NCBI GenBank assembly: GCA_910588625.1
Contig: CAJUQN010000001.1
Location: 1 to 64,000, forward strand
DNA from: an uncultured Oscillospiraceae bacterium
GTDB taxonomy: Bacteria > Bacillota > Clostridia > Oscillospirales > Oscillospiraceae
DNA length: 64,000 bases
Direction: 5' to 3'
Positions 24,215 through 32,925 of this stretch are shown here, one piece after another (the stretch's first letter is position 1; each line of letters begins with the position of its first letter). A model generated the notes under the pieces. It ran no database searches. It saw only the letters and a list, made by a program, of their open reading frames with translations, and was not told the DNA's origin. Made by a program: the position numbers and the translations under genes.

Positions 24215-25865
24215 TCTTAATGTCCTTATTCGAGAATTAGAGGGACTCGGATTCACAGAAATTAGCACTTCTGAAGATACAATTTTTTGTAAAACAATAA
24301 TATGTGAATATGTTATTGAACTGAGGGGGGTACTCCCACAAACTTTTCCATATGAATTTCCTACAATATATATTGGCGAGAAATGCTATGATCCTATCTC
24401 CCCTCTCCCTCATGTCAACTCTGATTTTGATATCTGTACCTTTGATAAGTCAACCGCTATACCAGATTTTAATGCACCAGTCCAAATAATTTGCGCCTCT
24501 TTTGTACAGGCACGAAAAATCATTGGTCAGGGCATTGCAAAAGAAAATATTGAAGATTTTCAAGAAGAATTCCGCAGCTATTGGATCATGGATTGCAATT
24601 TAGCAGCAGAAAGCATATTTGAATTTTCCAACAAAACGGCCATTATATCCGCTTACTATTCTAATCAGGCAAAAAGAGTCTATCTTGCGAAAGGCAAAAA
24701 AGAACTAGACCAATACCTTGGAAATATTGGCATTAAAAAGCGGTACCTTAATGATTATCATAATTGCCTTTATCTTCCACTAAGCATTAATCTGTATCCC
24801 CCATTCCCTAAAACTAATTACGGTATGTATAAACTGATTCACTCGGACAAGACGATTTCTGTGGCATATGATAATTTTTTGAAATCTTGTCTACCGGGTA
24901 GTGCATTTATTGCCTTTTCCATACCCCGATTTGGGAGCAGATGCTTACAGCTGTTCGTGCACCCCACTGTGTCATTTTCAGCAAATGGTTTTCGGAAAGG
25001 GCGGGTGCCAATTGAGTTGGCGTTTTTGCGTGACAGGAAAAAAACTGCTCCTATAAAATTCCTGGTAAACGATATGTGCCAAGAGCGATTATTTACTCGG
25101 GGAGGAATCGGTTTAATGAGTGATGTGACCAAAGTTGCGGTTATAGGTTGTGGATCGGTAGGCAGTTATATTGCTGAAGCTCTTTCAGAATATGGAATAT
25201 CGTCTTTTGTTTTTGTTGATAATGACACATTATCAACTGAAAATGTTGCGCGCCATTATTGTGGGTATGAATATATTGGGAAGGAAAAAGCGAATGCACT
25301 GAGAGATCGCCTTCGCAAATACAACCCCAATATTATGTCTGATGTATATTCGGAAAACGGATTATTGTTCATCGAAAATCATGAGGTTGAACTGAACACT
25401 TGCGATTTAATTTTTGTGGCAACTGCAAATTTAGCTTTAGAGCACAAAATTGTATCAGAAATGTGTGCAGAACGAATTACAAAGCCTGTAATACTAACTT
25501 GGGTGGAGCCTCTCTTGGCTGCTGGACATGCTATCTTACTTAACAAGCAACAAAATATATTTGAATCACTTTTCGAGAAAGAGTATACTTTTAAAGAGCG
25601 TGTAATCACAAACGGAGAATCTTTCCAAAAAAGAGAATTTGGCTGTCAATCAACATATATTCCATACGGTGCTTTTGATTTAAAAAGATTTATTTACGAT
25701 TTTTTACATTATTTGTTTGTTGACAACATACCCAAAGGAAAAAATCGAAACTATCTTTTTACTTGGTGCGGTAATCTTCCAGCAGTACAGCGCGCTGGTG
25801 GTACTATTTCTTCCAAGTGGTCTAACGCTTTGCCCTATAGCAAACATATAAAGAGGATAGATTGA
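24195..25865 (+). CDS. Cap2-like E2-E1 fusion of a type II CBASS
   Basis: A 556-residue protein. I chose the ATG at 24195 (MMDVLLDLN), inside the end of the CD-NTase gene; a longer frame to 24093 would overlap more without a ribosome site. The N-terminal E2-like domain has the HVNSDFDICTFD motif with the predicted catalytic Cys81. A linker domain leads to a ThiF/E1 adenylation domain with VIGCGSVGS (318-323 for the glycine loop), VDNDTLSTENVARH and the E1 cysteine in EFGCQSTY (Cys484). It should activate and transfer the CD-NTase C-terminus, priming cyclic nucleotide synthesis. All catalytic cysteines are present, so it appears intact. Confidence 0.88.
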   Translation: MMDVLLDLNVLIRELEGLGFTEISTSEDTIFCKTIICEYVIELRGVLPQTFPYEFPTIYIGEKCYDPISPLPHVNSDFDICTFDKSTAIPDFNAPVQIICASFVQARKIIGQGIAKENIEDFQEEFRSYWIMDCNLAAESIFEFSNKTAIISAYYSNQAKRVYLAKGKKELDQYLGNIGIKKRYLNDYHNCLYLPLSINLYPPFPKTNYGMYKLIHSDKTISVAYDNFLKSCLPGSAFIAFSIPRFGSRCLQLFVHPTVSFSANGFRKGRVPIELAFLRDRKKTAPIKFLVNDMCQERLFTRGGIGLMSDVTKVAVIGCGSVGSYIAEALSEYGISSFVFVDNDTLSTENVARHYCGYEYIGKEKANALRDRLRKYNPNIMSDVYSENGLLFIENHEVELNTCDLIFVATANLALEHKIVSEMCAERITKPVILTWVEPLLAAGHAILLNKQQNIFESLFEKEYTFKERVITNGESFQKREFGCQSTYIPYGAFDLKRFIYDFLHYLFVDNIPKGKNRNYLFTWCGNLPAVQRAGGTISSKWSNALPYSKHIKRID

Positions 25866-26353
25866 TGGAACGTATTCGTTTTGAAGATGGAACGATTCTC
25901 TATATAGAAGATATTGTCTTGGCTAAACTATTTAAATATCTTCAGCGAAGCAGTACATCTAAAGAGGCAGGCGGTATTCTTTTCGGAAAGCAAGCCAAAG
26001 GACGGGAAGAATACTATTTGTGTGATGTTTCTGAGCCTTCACATATGGACAAGAGAGGTAGGTTTTCTTTTGTACGCAATAAAGTGTCTGCGCAACGAAT
26101 TATCAATAAAAAGTGGGATGAGTCAAATGGTATAGAAAACTATTTGGGTGAATGGCACTCTCATCCAGAGAATAGGCCTACTCCATCACATATTGATCGG
26201 AGTTTAATTCGACAAGTTATAAGAGACGGAACTAATGCGTTCAAAAAAGTTTTTCTTATTATTGTGGGGAAAGATCAATCATTATATATTGGTGTAGCGG
26301 ATAGCGAGACTTCTCACGAAATTTACACTTCTCAAATTAGGAGTTTTATATGA
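25865..26353 (+). CDS. Cap3-like JAB/MPN metalloprotease of a type II CBASS
   Basis: A 162-residue JAMM protease. The ATG at 25865 overlaps the Cap2 stop by one base and follows AGAGG; a TTG one codon earlier is less likely. The metal motif is complete: Glu35 in EAGGILFG, and HSH-x7-S-x2-D in WHSHPENRPTPSHID (His98, His100, Asp111). Cap3 removes CD-NTase conjugates and limits activation. The stop lies only about 50 bases before the lexA terminator, and no effector gene follows. Confidence 0.88.
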   Translation: MERIRFEDGTILYIEDIVLAKLFKYLQRSSTSKEAGGILFGKQAKGREEYYLCDVSEPSHMDKRGRFSFVRNKVSAQRIINKKWDESNGIENYLGEWHSHPENRPTPSHIDRSLIRQVIRDGTNAFKKVFLIIVGKDQSLYIGVADSETSHEIYTSQIRSFI

Positions 26354-26402
26354 AAACAGCCAACAAAATTCCCTCTTCTCCCACTGAAGGAAACCCGGGC
26401 GG

Positions 26403-26453
26403 CCGTACAAAAAGCTCCCCAGCCTTTCCGAGGCTGGGGAGCTTTTTGTACGG
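26403..26453. terminator. very strong bidirectional terminator of lexA and the island
   Basis: Perfect 22-base arms (26403-26424 and 26432-26453) with a seven-base loop. AAAAAGCTCCCC and GGGGAGCTTTTT give T tracts in both directions. Confidence 0.9.
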
Positions 26454-26460
26454 GAACGAA

Positions 26461-27063
26461 TCAATAGCGGCGGATGACCGCCACCACACGGCCCAGGATA
26501 GAACAGCCCTCGCCGTCGATGGGCTGATACTGACCGCTGGAGTTCTCCGGGTGGAGCCAGATGTGGCCGTCGCTCTCCCGGCGGAAGGTCTTGACGGTGG
26601 CCTCGTCCTCAAAGAGGGCCACCACGATGTCGCCGTTCCGGGCCAGGGGCTGTTGATGGACCACGACGACATCGCCAGGCAGGATACCCGCCTCGACCAT
26701 GGACTCGCCCCGGACCTTCAGGGCAAAATGCTCCCCAGTGAGGCCGCCAGTGTCGAAGGTAAGGTACTCCTCGATGTTTTCCTGGGCCAGGATGGGGGAC
26801 CCCGCCGCCACATAGCCCACCAGGGGCACCTGGTCCTTCCGGTTGTGACTGGCGTCGATGATGGAGATGGCCCGAGTCTTGCCCTCAGCCTGGGTGATGA
26901 CGCCCGCTTCCCGCAGGCCCTTCAGGTGAAAGTGGACGGTGGCGGGGGATTTCAGCCCCACGGCCTCAGCGATCTCCCGGACGGAGGGGGGATAGCCGTG
27001 GGTGTCGGAAAAGGACAGGATATAGTCGTAGATCTGCTGTTGTTTGGGGGTGAGTTTAGCCAT
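26461..27063 (-). CDS. lexA: LexA SOS repressor
   Basis: A 200-residue protein starting MAKLTPKQQQ at 27063, after GGAAGGAGC. The N-terminal winged helix contains PPSVREIAEAVGLKSPATV. The self-cleavage site is Ala87-Gly88 in VAAGSPI, and the catalytic pair is Ser121 (GESMVEAG) and Lys158 (ATVKTFRRE). It represses DNA-damage genes until RecA filaments trigger cleavage. It sits beside a consensus promoter overlapped by an SOS-box-like sequence, so autoregulation is expected. Confidence 0.95.
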   Translation of the reverse strand: MAKLTPKQQQIYDYILSFSDTHGYPPSVREIAEAVGLKSPATVHFHLKGLREAGVITQAEGKTRAISIIDASHNRKDQVPLVGYVAAGSPILAQENIEEYLTFDTGGLTGEHFALKVRGESMVEAGILPGDVVVVHQQPLARNGDIVVALFEDEATVKTFRRESDGHIWLHPENSSGQYQPIDGEGCSILGRVVAVIRRY

Positions 27064-27161
27064 GGCGCAAGCTCCTTCCAAAGTTGTCCCGTGACGGTCA
27101 GGACGCTGAACGTTACCGGCTGTGCGACGGTCCGCGGTGGGGGATATAAGTTGGTATAGGT

Positions 27162-27201
27162 ATTATACCACAGCTCGTTCGAGATGTCAAACGCCTGTTC
27201 T
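27162..27201 (-). promoter_or_regulatory. lexA: consensus lexA promoter with overlapping SOS-box-like site
   Basis: On the minus strand TTGACA (27190-27185), 17 bases and TATAAT (27167-27162) are perfect consensus elements. GAACAGGCGTTT (27200-27189) overlaps the -35 box and is close to the Gram-positive SOS box GAACNNNNGTTC. It also touches the end of the upstream gene. Confidence 0.8.
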
Positions 27202-27883
27202 AAATTTTTTGTAATTTTGAGTGAACGCTCTCGGCGCCCTTTTTCCGGGCCAAATCAAATACGATCAGAGCAATACAGCCCAGAATAAGAATACCTAGAA
27301 TTAGAATTGCGCAGTTTCGGAAGAATTCCTGTGGAAGAACGTTGATGATTTGGTCCTCGTTGGGGTCGAACAGCCAGTTGTCTTTCCCGGGGAAGAACAG
27401 AGCGTGGAACGCCACAAAGGCCCGGTCAAAGTCCAGCGCGGCCAGGATGGCAACGATGAGGAATATGACCCCCAGCCCTGTCCCGGCCCAGAAGGCTGGG
27501 CCACGGCCCAGCAGGGGGGCGGGACGGTGGCGCCCCCGGTAGATGAAAATTGACATGGCTGCCAGCAGGCCCATGGTGCAGGCCAGCACGTTCAGATCCA
27601 GCTTGAACAGGAGTCGCACATCGGTGAAGTGGGCCTTGCCGCTCTCCGACCACTTGAGGACGCCGGTGGAAAAGTCCTCCGCGCCCAGACAGTAGTCCAG
27701 CATCTCATCAAAAGCGGTCCTGATCTCCTCCTGCGTGTACCCGGTCCGCTCCACCAGCTGGAGGGGGCCGATATGGGCGTAGTAGAAGGGGCGGCACAGG
27801 ATGGGCGCGGCGACGGCCGCGGTCAAAAGGGCCAGGGCGATGGCAAAGGCCATGAATACAGTGAGGGACTTGCTGCTTTTCAT
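27200..27883 (-). CDS. TIGR01906-like (DUF1461) integral membrane protein
   Basis: A 227-residue protein with GGAGGATG before its ATG. Hydropathy shows about five membrane segments: near 8-30, 95-112, 130-150 and 195-215, with an extracellular-type loop that contains RTGYTQEEIRTAFDEMLDY. The arrangement and the RPFYYAHIGPLQLVERTGYT region (quoted in part) resemble the TIGR01906 family of unknown function. It overlaps the upstream membrane-protein gene by four bases and so belongs to the dusB operon. Confidence 0.75.
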   Translation of the reverse strand: MKSSKSLTVFMAFAIALALLTAAVAAPILCRPFYYAHIGPLQLVERTGYTQEEIRTAFDEMLDYCLGAEDFSTGVLKWSESGKAHFTDVRLLFKLDLNVLACTMGLLAAMSIFIYRGRHRPAPLLGRGPAFWAGTGLGVIFLIVAILAALDFDRAFVAFHALFFPGKDNWLFDPNEDQIINVLPQEFFRNCAILILGILILGCIALIVFDLARKKGAESVHSKLQKI

Positions 27884-28542
27884 AAAGCATCCTCCTTTTC
27901 AGGTCGGGCGGACAAGGCGATGAGCACTTGCGAGGGAAGATAAAAGAACCACATCCCAACGGAAGCGGTGGGATACAGGGGCGAAGCCAAGGGAAGGACA
28001 TTGTACAATCCCACGCAGGCGTCGCACCCTACGAACAGGGTGAGGCCCAAGGCGAAGGTCCGCCCGCGCTTCCCCCTCAAGGTCCAGGACAGGGCCGTGT
28101 TGGACAGCAGTTGGGAAAAGTAAAGCGCCGCCAGCAGATTCGTCAGGGAAGCCATCCCGGCGGCGTACACCGCCAGCCCCGCCCCCAGGGCCAGCCCGGT
28201 GCGCAGAGCATAGCCCCTTCCCGCTCCCGCCCGGCGCAGGCGGACAAAGTAGACTGTCTGAACACACAAAAACAGGGCGATGCCCACAGGGTAGTGGTCG
28301 TTGCGCACCAGCAGGAACCAGTCCGCCCCAGCGGTCAAGGCCAGGGCCATGGGAACCAGCCTGTCCCCGCCCCTTGACGCGCACAGCAGGGCGTACCCCA
28401 GGCACAGCGCCACCCCGGCGTATTTGATGGAGATGGTCTGTTCCCCCCGCTCCATCAGATCCAGCAGGAGGAAAGCGGCGTAAATCACTACCTCCACCGA
28501 CAAGAACGTGGCAGTGAGGCTGGACGGCGCCCGTTTTTTCAT
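27880..28542 (-). CDS. integral membrane protein, YhhN (lysoplasmalogenase-like) family candidate
   Basis: A 220-residue protein with seven or eight hydrophobic segments and short loops. ADWFLLVRNDHYPVGIALFL and FVGCDACVGLYN resemble the two conserved aspartate-containing helices of the YhhN/TMEM86 family, which cleave lysoplasmalogens in vertebrates. The match is loose, so the enzymatic role is uncertain. It overlaps both neighbours by four bases (dusB upstream, the TIGR01906-like gene downstream), so the three are translationally coupled. Confidence 0.6.
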   Translation of the reverse strand: MKKRAPSSLTATFLSVEVVIYAAFLLLDLMERGEQTISIKYAGVALCLGYALLCASRGGDRLVPMALALTAGADWFLLVRNDHYPVGIALFLCVQTVYFVRLRRAGAGRGYALRTGLALGAGLAVYAAGMASLTNLLAALYFSQLLSNTALSWTLRGKRGRTFALGLTLFVGCDACVGLYNVLPLASPLYPTASVGMWFFYLPSQVLIALSARPEKEDAL

Positions 28543-29531
28543 TCGTCCGCCCCTCCGGGATCGGTCAGGTCCCGCTTGATTCCGGAGACCACCTGATAAA
28601 ACTCCTCAGAGGTTTGTATCCTGCACGCCTTGTCCTTCCAGTAGGACGCATAGGGCACGCCCTTTAGATACCAGGCCAGGTGCTTGCGCATTTCCAGGCA
28701 GGCAATTTTTTCGCCCTTGTGGTCCTGGGTCAGCTCAAACTGGCGGATGGCCGTATCCATCCGCTTGTCCAGGCTTGGCAGGGGCGGGACCTCCCGGCCT
28801 TCCAGGGCGGCGGCGCACTGCTCCAGGAGCCAAGGGTTGCCAAAGGCCCCCCGGCCCACCATGGCCATGTCCGCGCCGGTGTATTTCAAAATCCGCACCG
28901 CATCGTTGGCGGAGAACACGTCCCCGTTGGCAATGACCGGGATGGACACCGCCTCTTTGACCTCCCGGATGTAGTCCCAGTTGGCTGCGCCGGAATACAT
29001 CTGAGTTTTTGTCCGTCCGTGAACTGCTACGGCGGACACGCCCGCGTCCTCCATACGTTTGGCAAACTCCACGCAGTTGATGGAGCCCTTGTCCCAGCCT
29101 AGGCGGAATTTGACGGTGACGGGCCTCCCCGCCGCGCCGCGCACGACAGCCTGCGCCACCCGCGCCGCCTTGTCCGGGTCCCGCATGAGGGCGGAGCCGT
29201 CCCCGGAGTTGGCCACCTTGGGCACGGGACAGCCCATGTTGATGTCGATGATGTCAGCCCCGGAGCGCTCCAGCGCCAGCGCCGCGCCCTTCTCCATAAA
29301 GGGCTCGTCACAGCCGAAGATCTGGACGGCGGCGGGGTGCTCGCCCGCCCCCAGTTTCAAAAGGGTGGGGGTCTTTCTGTCGCCGTAGCACAGCGCCTTC
29401 GCGCTGACCATTTCCGTCACCGTGTAGCACCCGGACTTATCCCGGCACACGGTGCGGAAGGCCAGGTCGGTGACCCCGGCCATGGGGCCTAGAGCCAGCC
29501 GGGTATTCAGTTCCACGCTGCCAATTTTCAT
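28539..29531 (-). CDS. dusB: tRNA-dihydrouridine synthase
   Basis: A 330-residue FMN enzyme. LGPMAGVTDLAFR opens the TIM barrel, INMGCPVPKV carries the catalytic Cys101, and VTVKFRLGW, AVHGRTKTQMYSG and MVGRGAFGNPWL are DUS signatures. It reduces uridines in tRNA D-loops. The family is usually near tRNA-modification or growth genes; here it heads a three-gene run with two membrane proteins. The start at 29531 follows a short AGGAGAAT ribosome site. Confidence 0.93.
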   Translation of the reverse strand: MKIGSVELNTRLALGPMAGVTDLAFRTVCRDKSGCYTVTEMVSAKALCYGDRKTPTLLKLGAGEHPAAVQIFGCDEPFMEKGAALALERSGADIIDINMGCPVPKVANSGDGSALMRDPDKAARVAQAVVRGAAGRPVTVKFRLGWDKGSINCVEFAKRMEDAGVSAVAVHGRTKTQMYSGAANWDYIREVKEAVSIPVIANGDVFSANDAVRILKYTGADMAMVGRGAFGNPWLLEQCAAALEGREVPPLPSLDKRMDTAIRQFELTQDHKGEKIACLEMRKHLAWYLKGVPYASYWKDKACRIQTSEEFYQVVSGIKRDLTDPGGADE

Positions 29532-29690
29532 GGGATATTCTCCTGATTCGAAAATGTACCCCTTATGATATCAAATTCCCCCCAAAAAGGCAAGACAGGT
29601 TGCGACCGGGTTTTTGAAGTGCTTGTCCTATAATTGAATTACCGTAATATGGAACTTTATACTTATGATTTGACCACGGAGGGATATGCC

Positions 29691-32009
29691 ATGACAGCAA
29701 ATGAGGGGACCAGACGGGAAAAGCAGGGGCGGCAGCTGTCCGTCCCCGTGGTGATGCGGATGAGCGACTGCGGGGTCCGGTTCCTGTTGTCGGCTGTGCT
29801 GGCAGGGGCGGAGCTGATGGGGGGACACGCGCTGTTTGCCTTGGCCCTGGTTGGGGTGTGCAGGCCGGGGATGGAGGGTTTGGCGGCGCTTCTTGGAGCG
29901 GCGCTGGGTTATCTGTCCTTCCGGGGGGTGTTGGAGGGTCTGCGGTACATCGCGGCGTCCATGATGATATACGCCGTGGCGCTGGCCATGGGAGAGTTTG
30001 AGATCTACCACCGTCCCTGGTTCATGCCCGCCGTGGCGGCGGCGCTGAACGGTATGGTGGCCTTTGTCTACCAATCCGCCGCCGGTTGGGACCGGGGGTC
30101 TGTGGTGGGCTTTGTGACAGAGGTGGTACTTACCGCCGGAACGGTGTGCCTGTACCGTCAAGCCTTCGACCTGTGGGAGACGCGCCGTCCTGGCGGGGAG
30201 ATTTCCGTCCGTCAGATGGCGGGGACGATCACCCTAGCTGCCACACTGATGATGACGCTCACCCGGGTGACGGTGGCGGGGCAGTATTCCCTGGGCCGGG
30301 TGCTGTGCGTGCCCATTGTGCTCATCGCCGCCTGGAAAGGGGGCGTGGGCATGGGCGCCGCCGCCGGGGTAGCCGCTGGGATGGCCATGGGCTTTTCCGC
30401 TGGAGCGCCCACCTGGTACACATTAGCCTACGCCCTGCCCGGATTGGTGACGGGCATTTTCGTCAAACAAAGCCGCCTGATGTGCGCCGCAGCCTACGCT
30501 TTGAGCGGCGCGGCGGCGATTTTATGGACCTGGGACCTGGGGCCGGGGGACGCCCTGACCTGGGAGCTGACGGCGGGGGTGGCGGTGTTCCTGCTGCTGC
30601 CGGACAAGCTCCTGCGGCGGCTGGCCACCCTCATCCGCCAGGAGGAGCCGGAGGATGAGAGCCTCCACGCCCGCCAGTTCACCGCAGGGCGGCTCAAGCA
30701 GACCGCGGAGGCATTTCGGGCGGTGTCCGGAGGACTGCGGGCGTCGTTTCAGGCCCCGGTAATCCCCAATGACGGGGACGCCGCCCGCATTTTTGACCGG
30801 GCCGCGGACCGTGTGTGTGTCAAGTGCAAGCAGAAGGAGCGCTGTTGGCAAAGGGAGTATCAGGTAACCAAAACCGCCCTGGCCGACGCCCTCACCCCCA
30901 TGCTGGACCGGGGGGCCGGAGCGCTGGAGGATTTCCCGCCCCACTTCTCCAGCCGGTGCATCCGGTTTGAGACGTTTTTGGTAGCGGCGAACGGGGAGCT
31001 GTCCGCCCTGCTCAACCGGCGGCGGTACGACAGCCGGGTTCGGGAGAGCCGGGCGGCGGTGTGTGCTCAATATGGACATATGGCCGCGGTGCTGGACCGC
31101 GCCGCGGCTGAGCTGGCCCAGGAACCGGCGGTGGACGTACGCCGTCAGCGCCTGGTAAAGCAGCGTATGGCCGCGCTGGGATTGGAGGGCCGGTGCACTG
31201 TCTATTCCGACCAGTTCGGGCACCTGCAGCTGGAGGTGGAGGGTCCCGGCGTGGAGCGGCTGAGCCGGGAGGGGGAGATCAGCCGCCTGTCCTCCATCGT
31301 GGGCTGTCCCTTGCGGGACGCGGACAGTCAGCGCGGGCGCGTCCACCTTGCCCAAAAGGAACCTTTAATGGCGGTGGCCGGGGTGGCAGGTGCGGACCGG
31401 GAGGGTCAGCCCATCAGCGGCGACGCGGGGGTGTGGTTTAAGGATGACTCCGGCAAAGTGAACTTCCTGCTGTGCGACGGCATGGGGAGCGGAAGCGCCG
31501 CCCGGGAGGACAGCGAGGGCGCTTTGCGTTTGCTGGAAAAGTTCCTCCTGGCGGGCCTGGAGCCAGAGGAGGCGTTGACCACTGTGGGCGAAGCCCTGGC
31601 CCTCCGCGGTGAGGAGGAGGGCGGATTCACCACTGTAGACCTCTTGCAGATCGACCTGTTCAACGGCAAAAGCGCAGTGTACAAACTGGGGGCGGCCCCC
31701 ACCTACCTCCGCCGCAGCGGCGCGGTGGAGCGGTTGTCCGGCCAGTCTTTTCCCGCAGGGGTTGCGGCGGGAGAGCTGTCCGCACCGGACGCTTTCACCA
31801 TCGCCTTGGATGCCGGGGACTGTGTGCTGTTGGTCAGCGACGGCGTGACCACCGGCAAAGACGACCGCTGGCTGCGACAGCTGTTATCGGAATTCGATGG
31901 CATCTCCCCCCAGTCCCTGGCGGCCCAGGTGCTCCAAGAGAGCGATTTGCGCTCGGGCAGCGCGGATGACCGCACCGTCATCGCCATTAAGCTGGATTTG
32001 AGGACATAA
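29691..32009 (+). CDS. spoIIE: stage II sporulation protein E, SpoIIE
   Basis: A 772-residue protein starting MTANEGTRREK at 29691 after GGAGGGAT. About ten membrane helices fill residues 40-310. A cytoplasmic middle region with CVKCKQKERCWQREY follows, then a PP2C phosphatase domain with FLLCDGMGSGSAA and VLLVSDGVTTGKDD, both metal-binding aspartate motifs. SpoIIE dephosphorylates SpoIIAA at the polar septum and so activates sigma-F in the forespore; it also helps position FtsZ. TATAAT at 29630 is a possible -10 element, but I see no certain Spo0A box. Confidence 0.95.
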   Translation: MTANEGTRREKQGRQLSVPVVMRMSDCGVRFLLSAVLAGAELMGGHALFALALVGVCRPGMEGLAALLGAALGYLSFRGVLEGLRYIAASMMIYAVALAMGEFEIYHRPWFMPAVAAALNGMVAFVYQSAAGWDRGSVVGFVTEVVLTAGTVCLYRQAFDLWETRRPGGEISVRQMAGTITLAATLMMTLTRVTVAGQYSLGRVLCVPIVLIAAWKGGVGMGAAAGVAAGMAMGFSAGAPTWYTLAYALPGLVTGIFVKQSRLMCAAAYALSGAAAILWTWDLGPGDALTWELTAGVAVFLLLPDKLLRRLATLIRQEEPEDESLHARQFTAGRLKQTAEAFRAVSGGLRASFQAPVIPNDGDAARIFDRAADRVCVKCKQKERCWQREYQVTKTALADALTPMLDRGAGALEDFPPHFSSRCIRFETFLVAANGELSALLNRRRYDSRVRESRAAVCAQYGHMAAVLDRAAAELAQEPAVDVRRQRLVKQRMAALGLEGRCTVYSDQFGHLQLEVEGPGVERLSREGEISRLSSIVGCPLRDADSQRGRVHLAQKEPLMAVAGVAGADREGQPISGDAGVWFKDDSGKVNFLLCDGMGSGSAAREDSEGALRLLEKFLLAGLEPEEALTTVGEALALRGEEEGGFTTVDLLQIDLFNGKSAVYKLGAAPTYLRRSGAVERLSGQSFPAGVAAGELSAPDAFTIALDAGDCVLLVSDGVTTGKDDRWLRQLLSEFDGISPQSLAAQVLQESDLRSGSADDRTVIAIKLDLRT

Positions 32010-32061
32010 AAGAGGGCTTCCTCCAATGAAGTGAGGTGCCGCAACGACGTATTCTATGTAA

Positions 32062-32097
32062 GGCATGGCTGTGACTGTAAAAGGTCACAGTCATGCC
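32062..32097. terminator. hairpin between convergent spoIIE and the tag remnant
   Basis: GGCATGGCTGTGAC pairs with GTCACAGTCATGCC (one G-T pair) around an eight-base loop. The T content after it is low on both strands. Confidence 0.5.
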
Positions 32098-32127
32098 GTT
32101 TCAGGCCGTTTTCCGCTCTCTGCGCCA

Positions 32128-32343
32128 CTATCCCCTGCCGTCCACAGCTTCACAGAGGTCATCATCGATGTCGATGATCCCAGCGGCCTTGTAGTAAATC
32201 TCAATCTTTTGTCTGCGATGTCCACCGATTTGTGTCCAGGGGCACCAGGCCATGTGATCGTCCACCATCCCCACCGCCTGATCGTGGTAGTCAATGTAGA
32301 TCTGGTCCGGGCCTGCCCATTCACACCGGCGGATCTGTTCCAT
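32128..32343 (-). pseudogene. tag: internally deleted DNA-3-methyladenine glycosylase I gene
   Basis: The frame of 71 codons starts MEQIRRCEWAGPDQIYIDYHD, the typical first 21 residues of Tag (the family opening has RCxWxxxDxxYxxYHDxEWG). It then joins directly to QAVGMVDDHMAWC, the typical C-terminal helix motif (MQAxGxVNDH). The 140 or so residues between, with the active-site aspartate and zinc ligands, are missing. An unrelated acidic tail follows. The frame is preserved and the ribosome site GGGGGG is present, so a peptide could still be made, but not an active glycosylase. Confidence 0.65.
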
Positions 32344-32398
32344 TTGCGTGTACCCCCCTTTTTATTGCAGTTTATCATAGAATGATGAAAAAGCAAAG

Positions 32399-32925
32399 TA
32401 GAGGTGATGATTTATCACAAAAGTAAAAGAGAAAACGTCCATATCTGAAAAAGTAAAAGCAAAAATGCAGGCCGCGCCGAAGGAGCTTCTTCGGCGCGGC
32501 CTGCTCATTGGACGGAGAAGCAGAAGGTCCAACTCCGGGATGCCGCCGAGGACGGGCGGCGGGAGAACACCGGGGCTGACCGGGTCCAGGATACCGCTCA
32601 GATGGGCGCCCGTCTGGCAGTGGACACGCTGGGAAGGCTGGCGCTGGGCAAGAAAAAGCCTGTTGCTGGTCCGGGGAGGCCATTTCGGAAGATACGCCCC
32701 AGGCTGGTCCCGACAGCCAGACCCCTGGTACTCCGATGGAACCGAATACCCCGCCTAGCGATGCAGGACCTGTGCGGATCAAGACGAGAGAAACTGTTCA
32801 CGACGCGCAAGTGACGGGATATGGCCGAGCCGAACTGCCCAAAACAGACCAGCCGGTGGTCAAGACAAAGGATGCCTTCGCCCTCGGTCAAATCGTAGTG
32901 GCGGGATTAAGAAAGATCATGTTCT
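32399..32925 (+). pseudogene. decayed mobile-element gene fragment
   Basis: Pieces of one protein appear in different plus-strand frames. KVKAKMQAAPKELLRRG is followed by a shift to frames with QMGARLAVDTLGRLALGKK and then PVRIKTRETVHDA and VVKTKDAFALG. Repeated I/V-K-T-R/K-x-A/T segments like these occur in long basic proteins of integrative elements in Oscillospiraceae, by my recollection. At least two frameshifts separate the pieces and no complete ORF exists. The end overlaps the histidine kinase stop on the other strand by a few bases. Confidence 0.4.

Noticed and set aside
26354..26402. Possible attachment-site repeat at the right end of the island matching the left end near 21115.
   Set aside because: I compared both borders by eye and found no shared core longer than a few bases.
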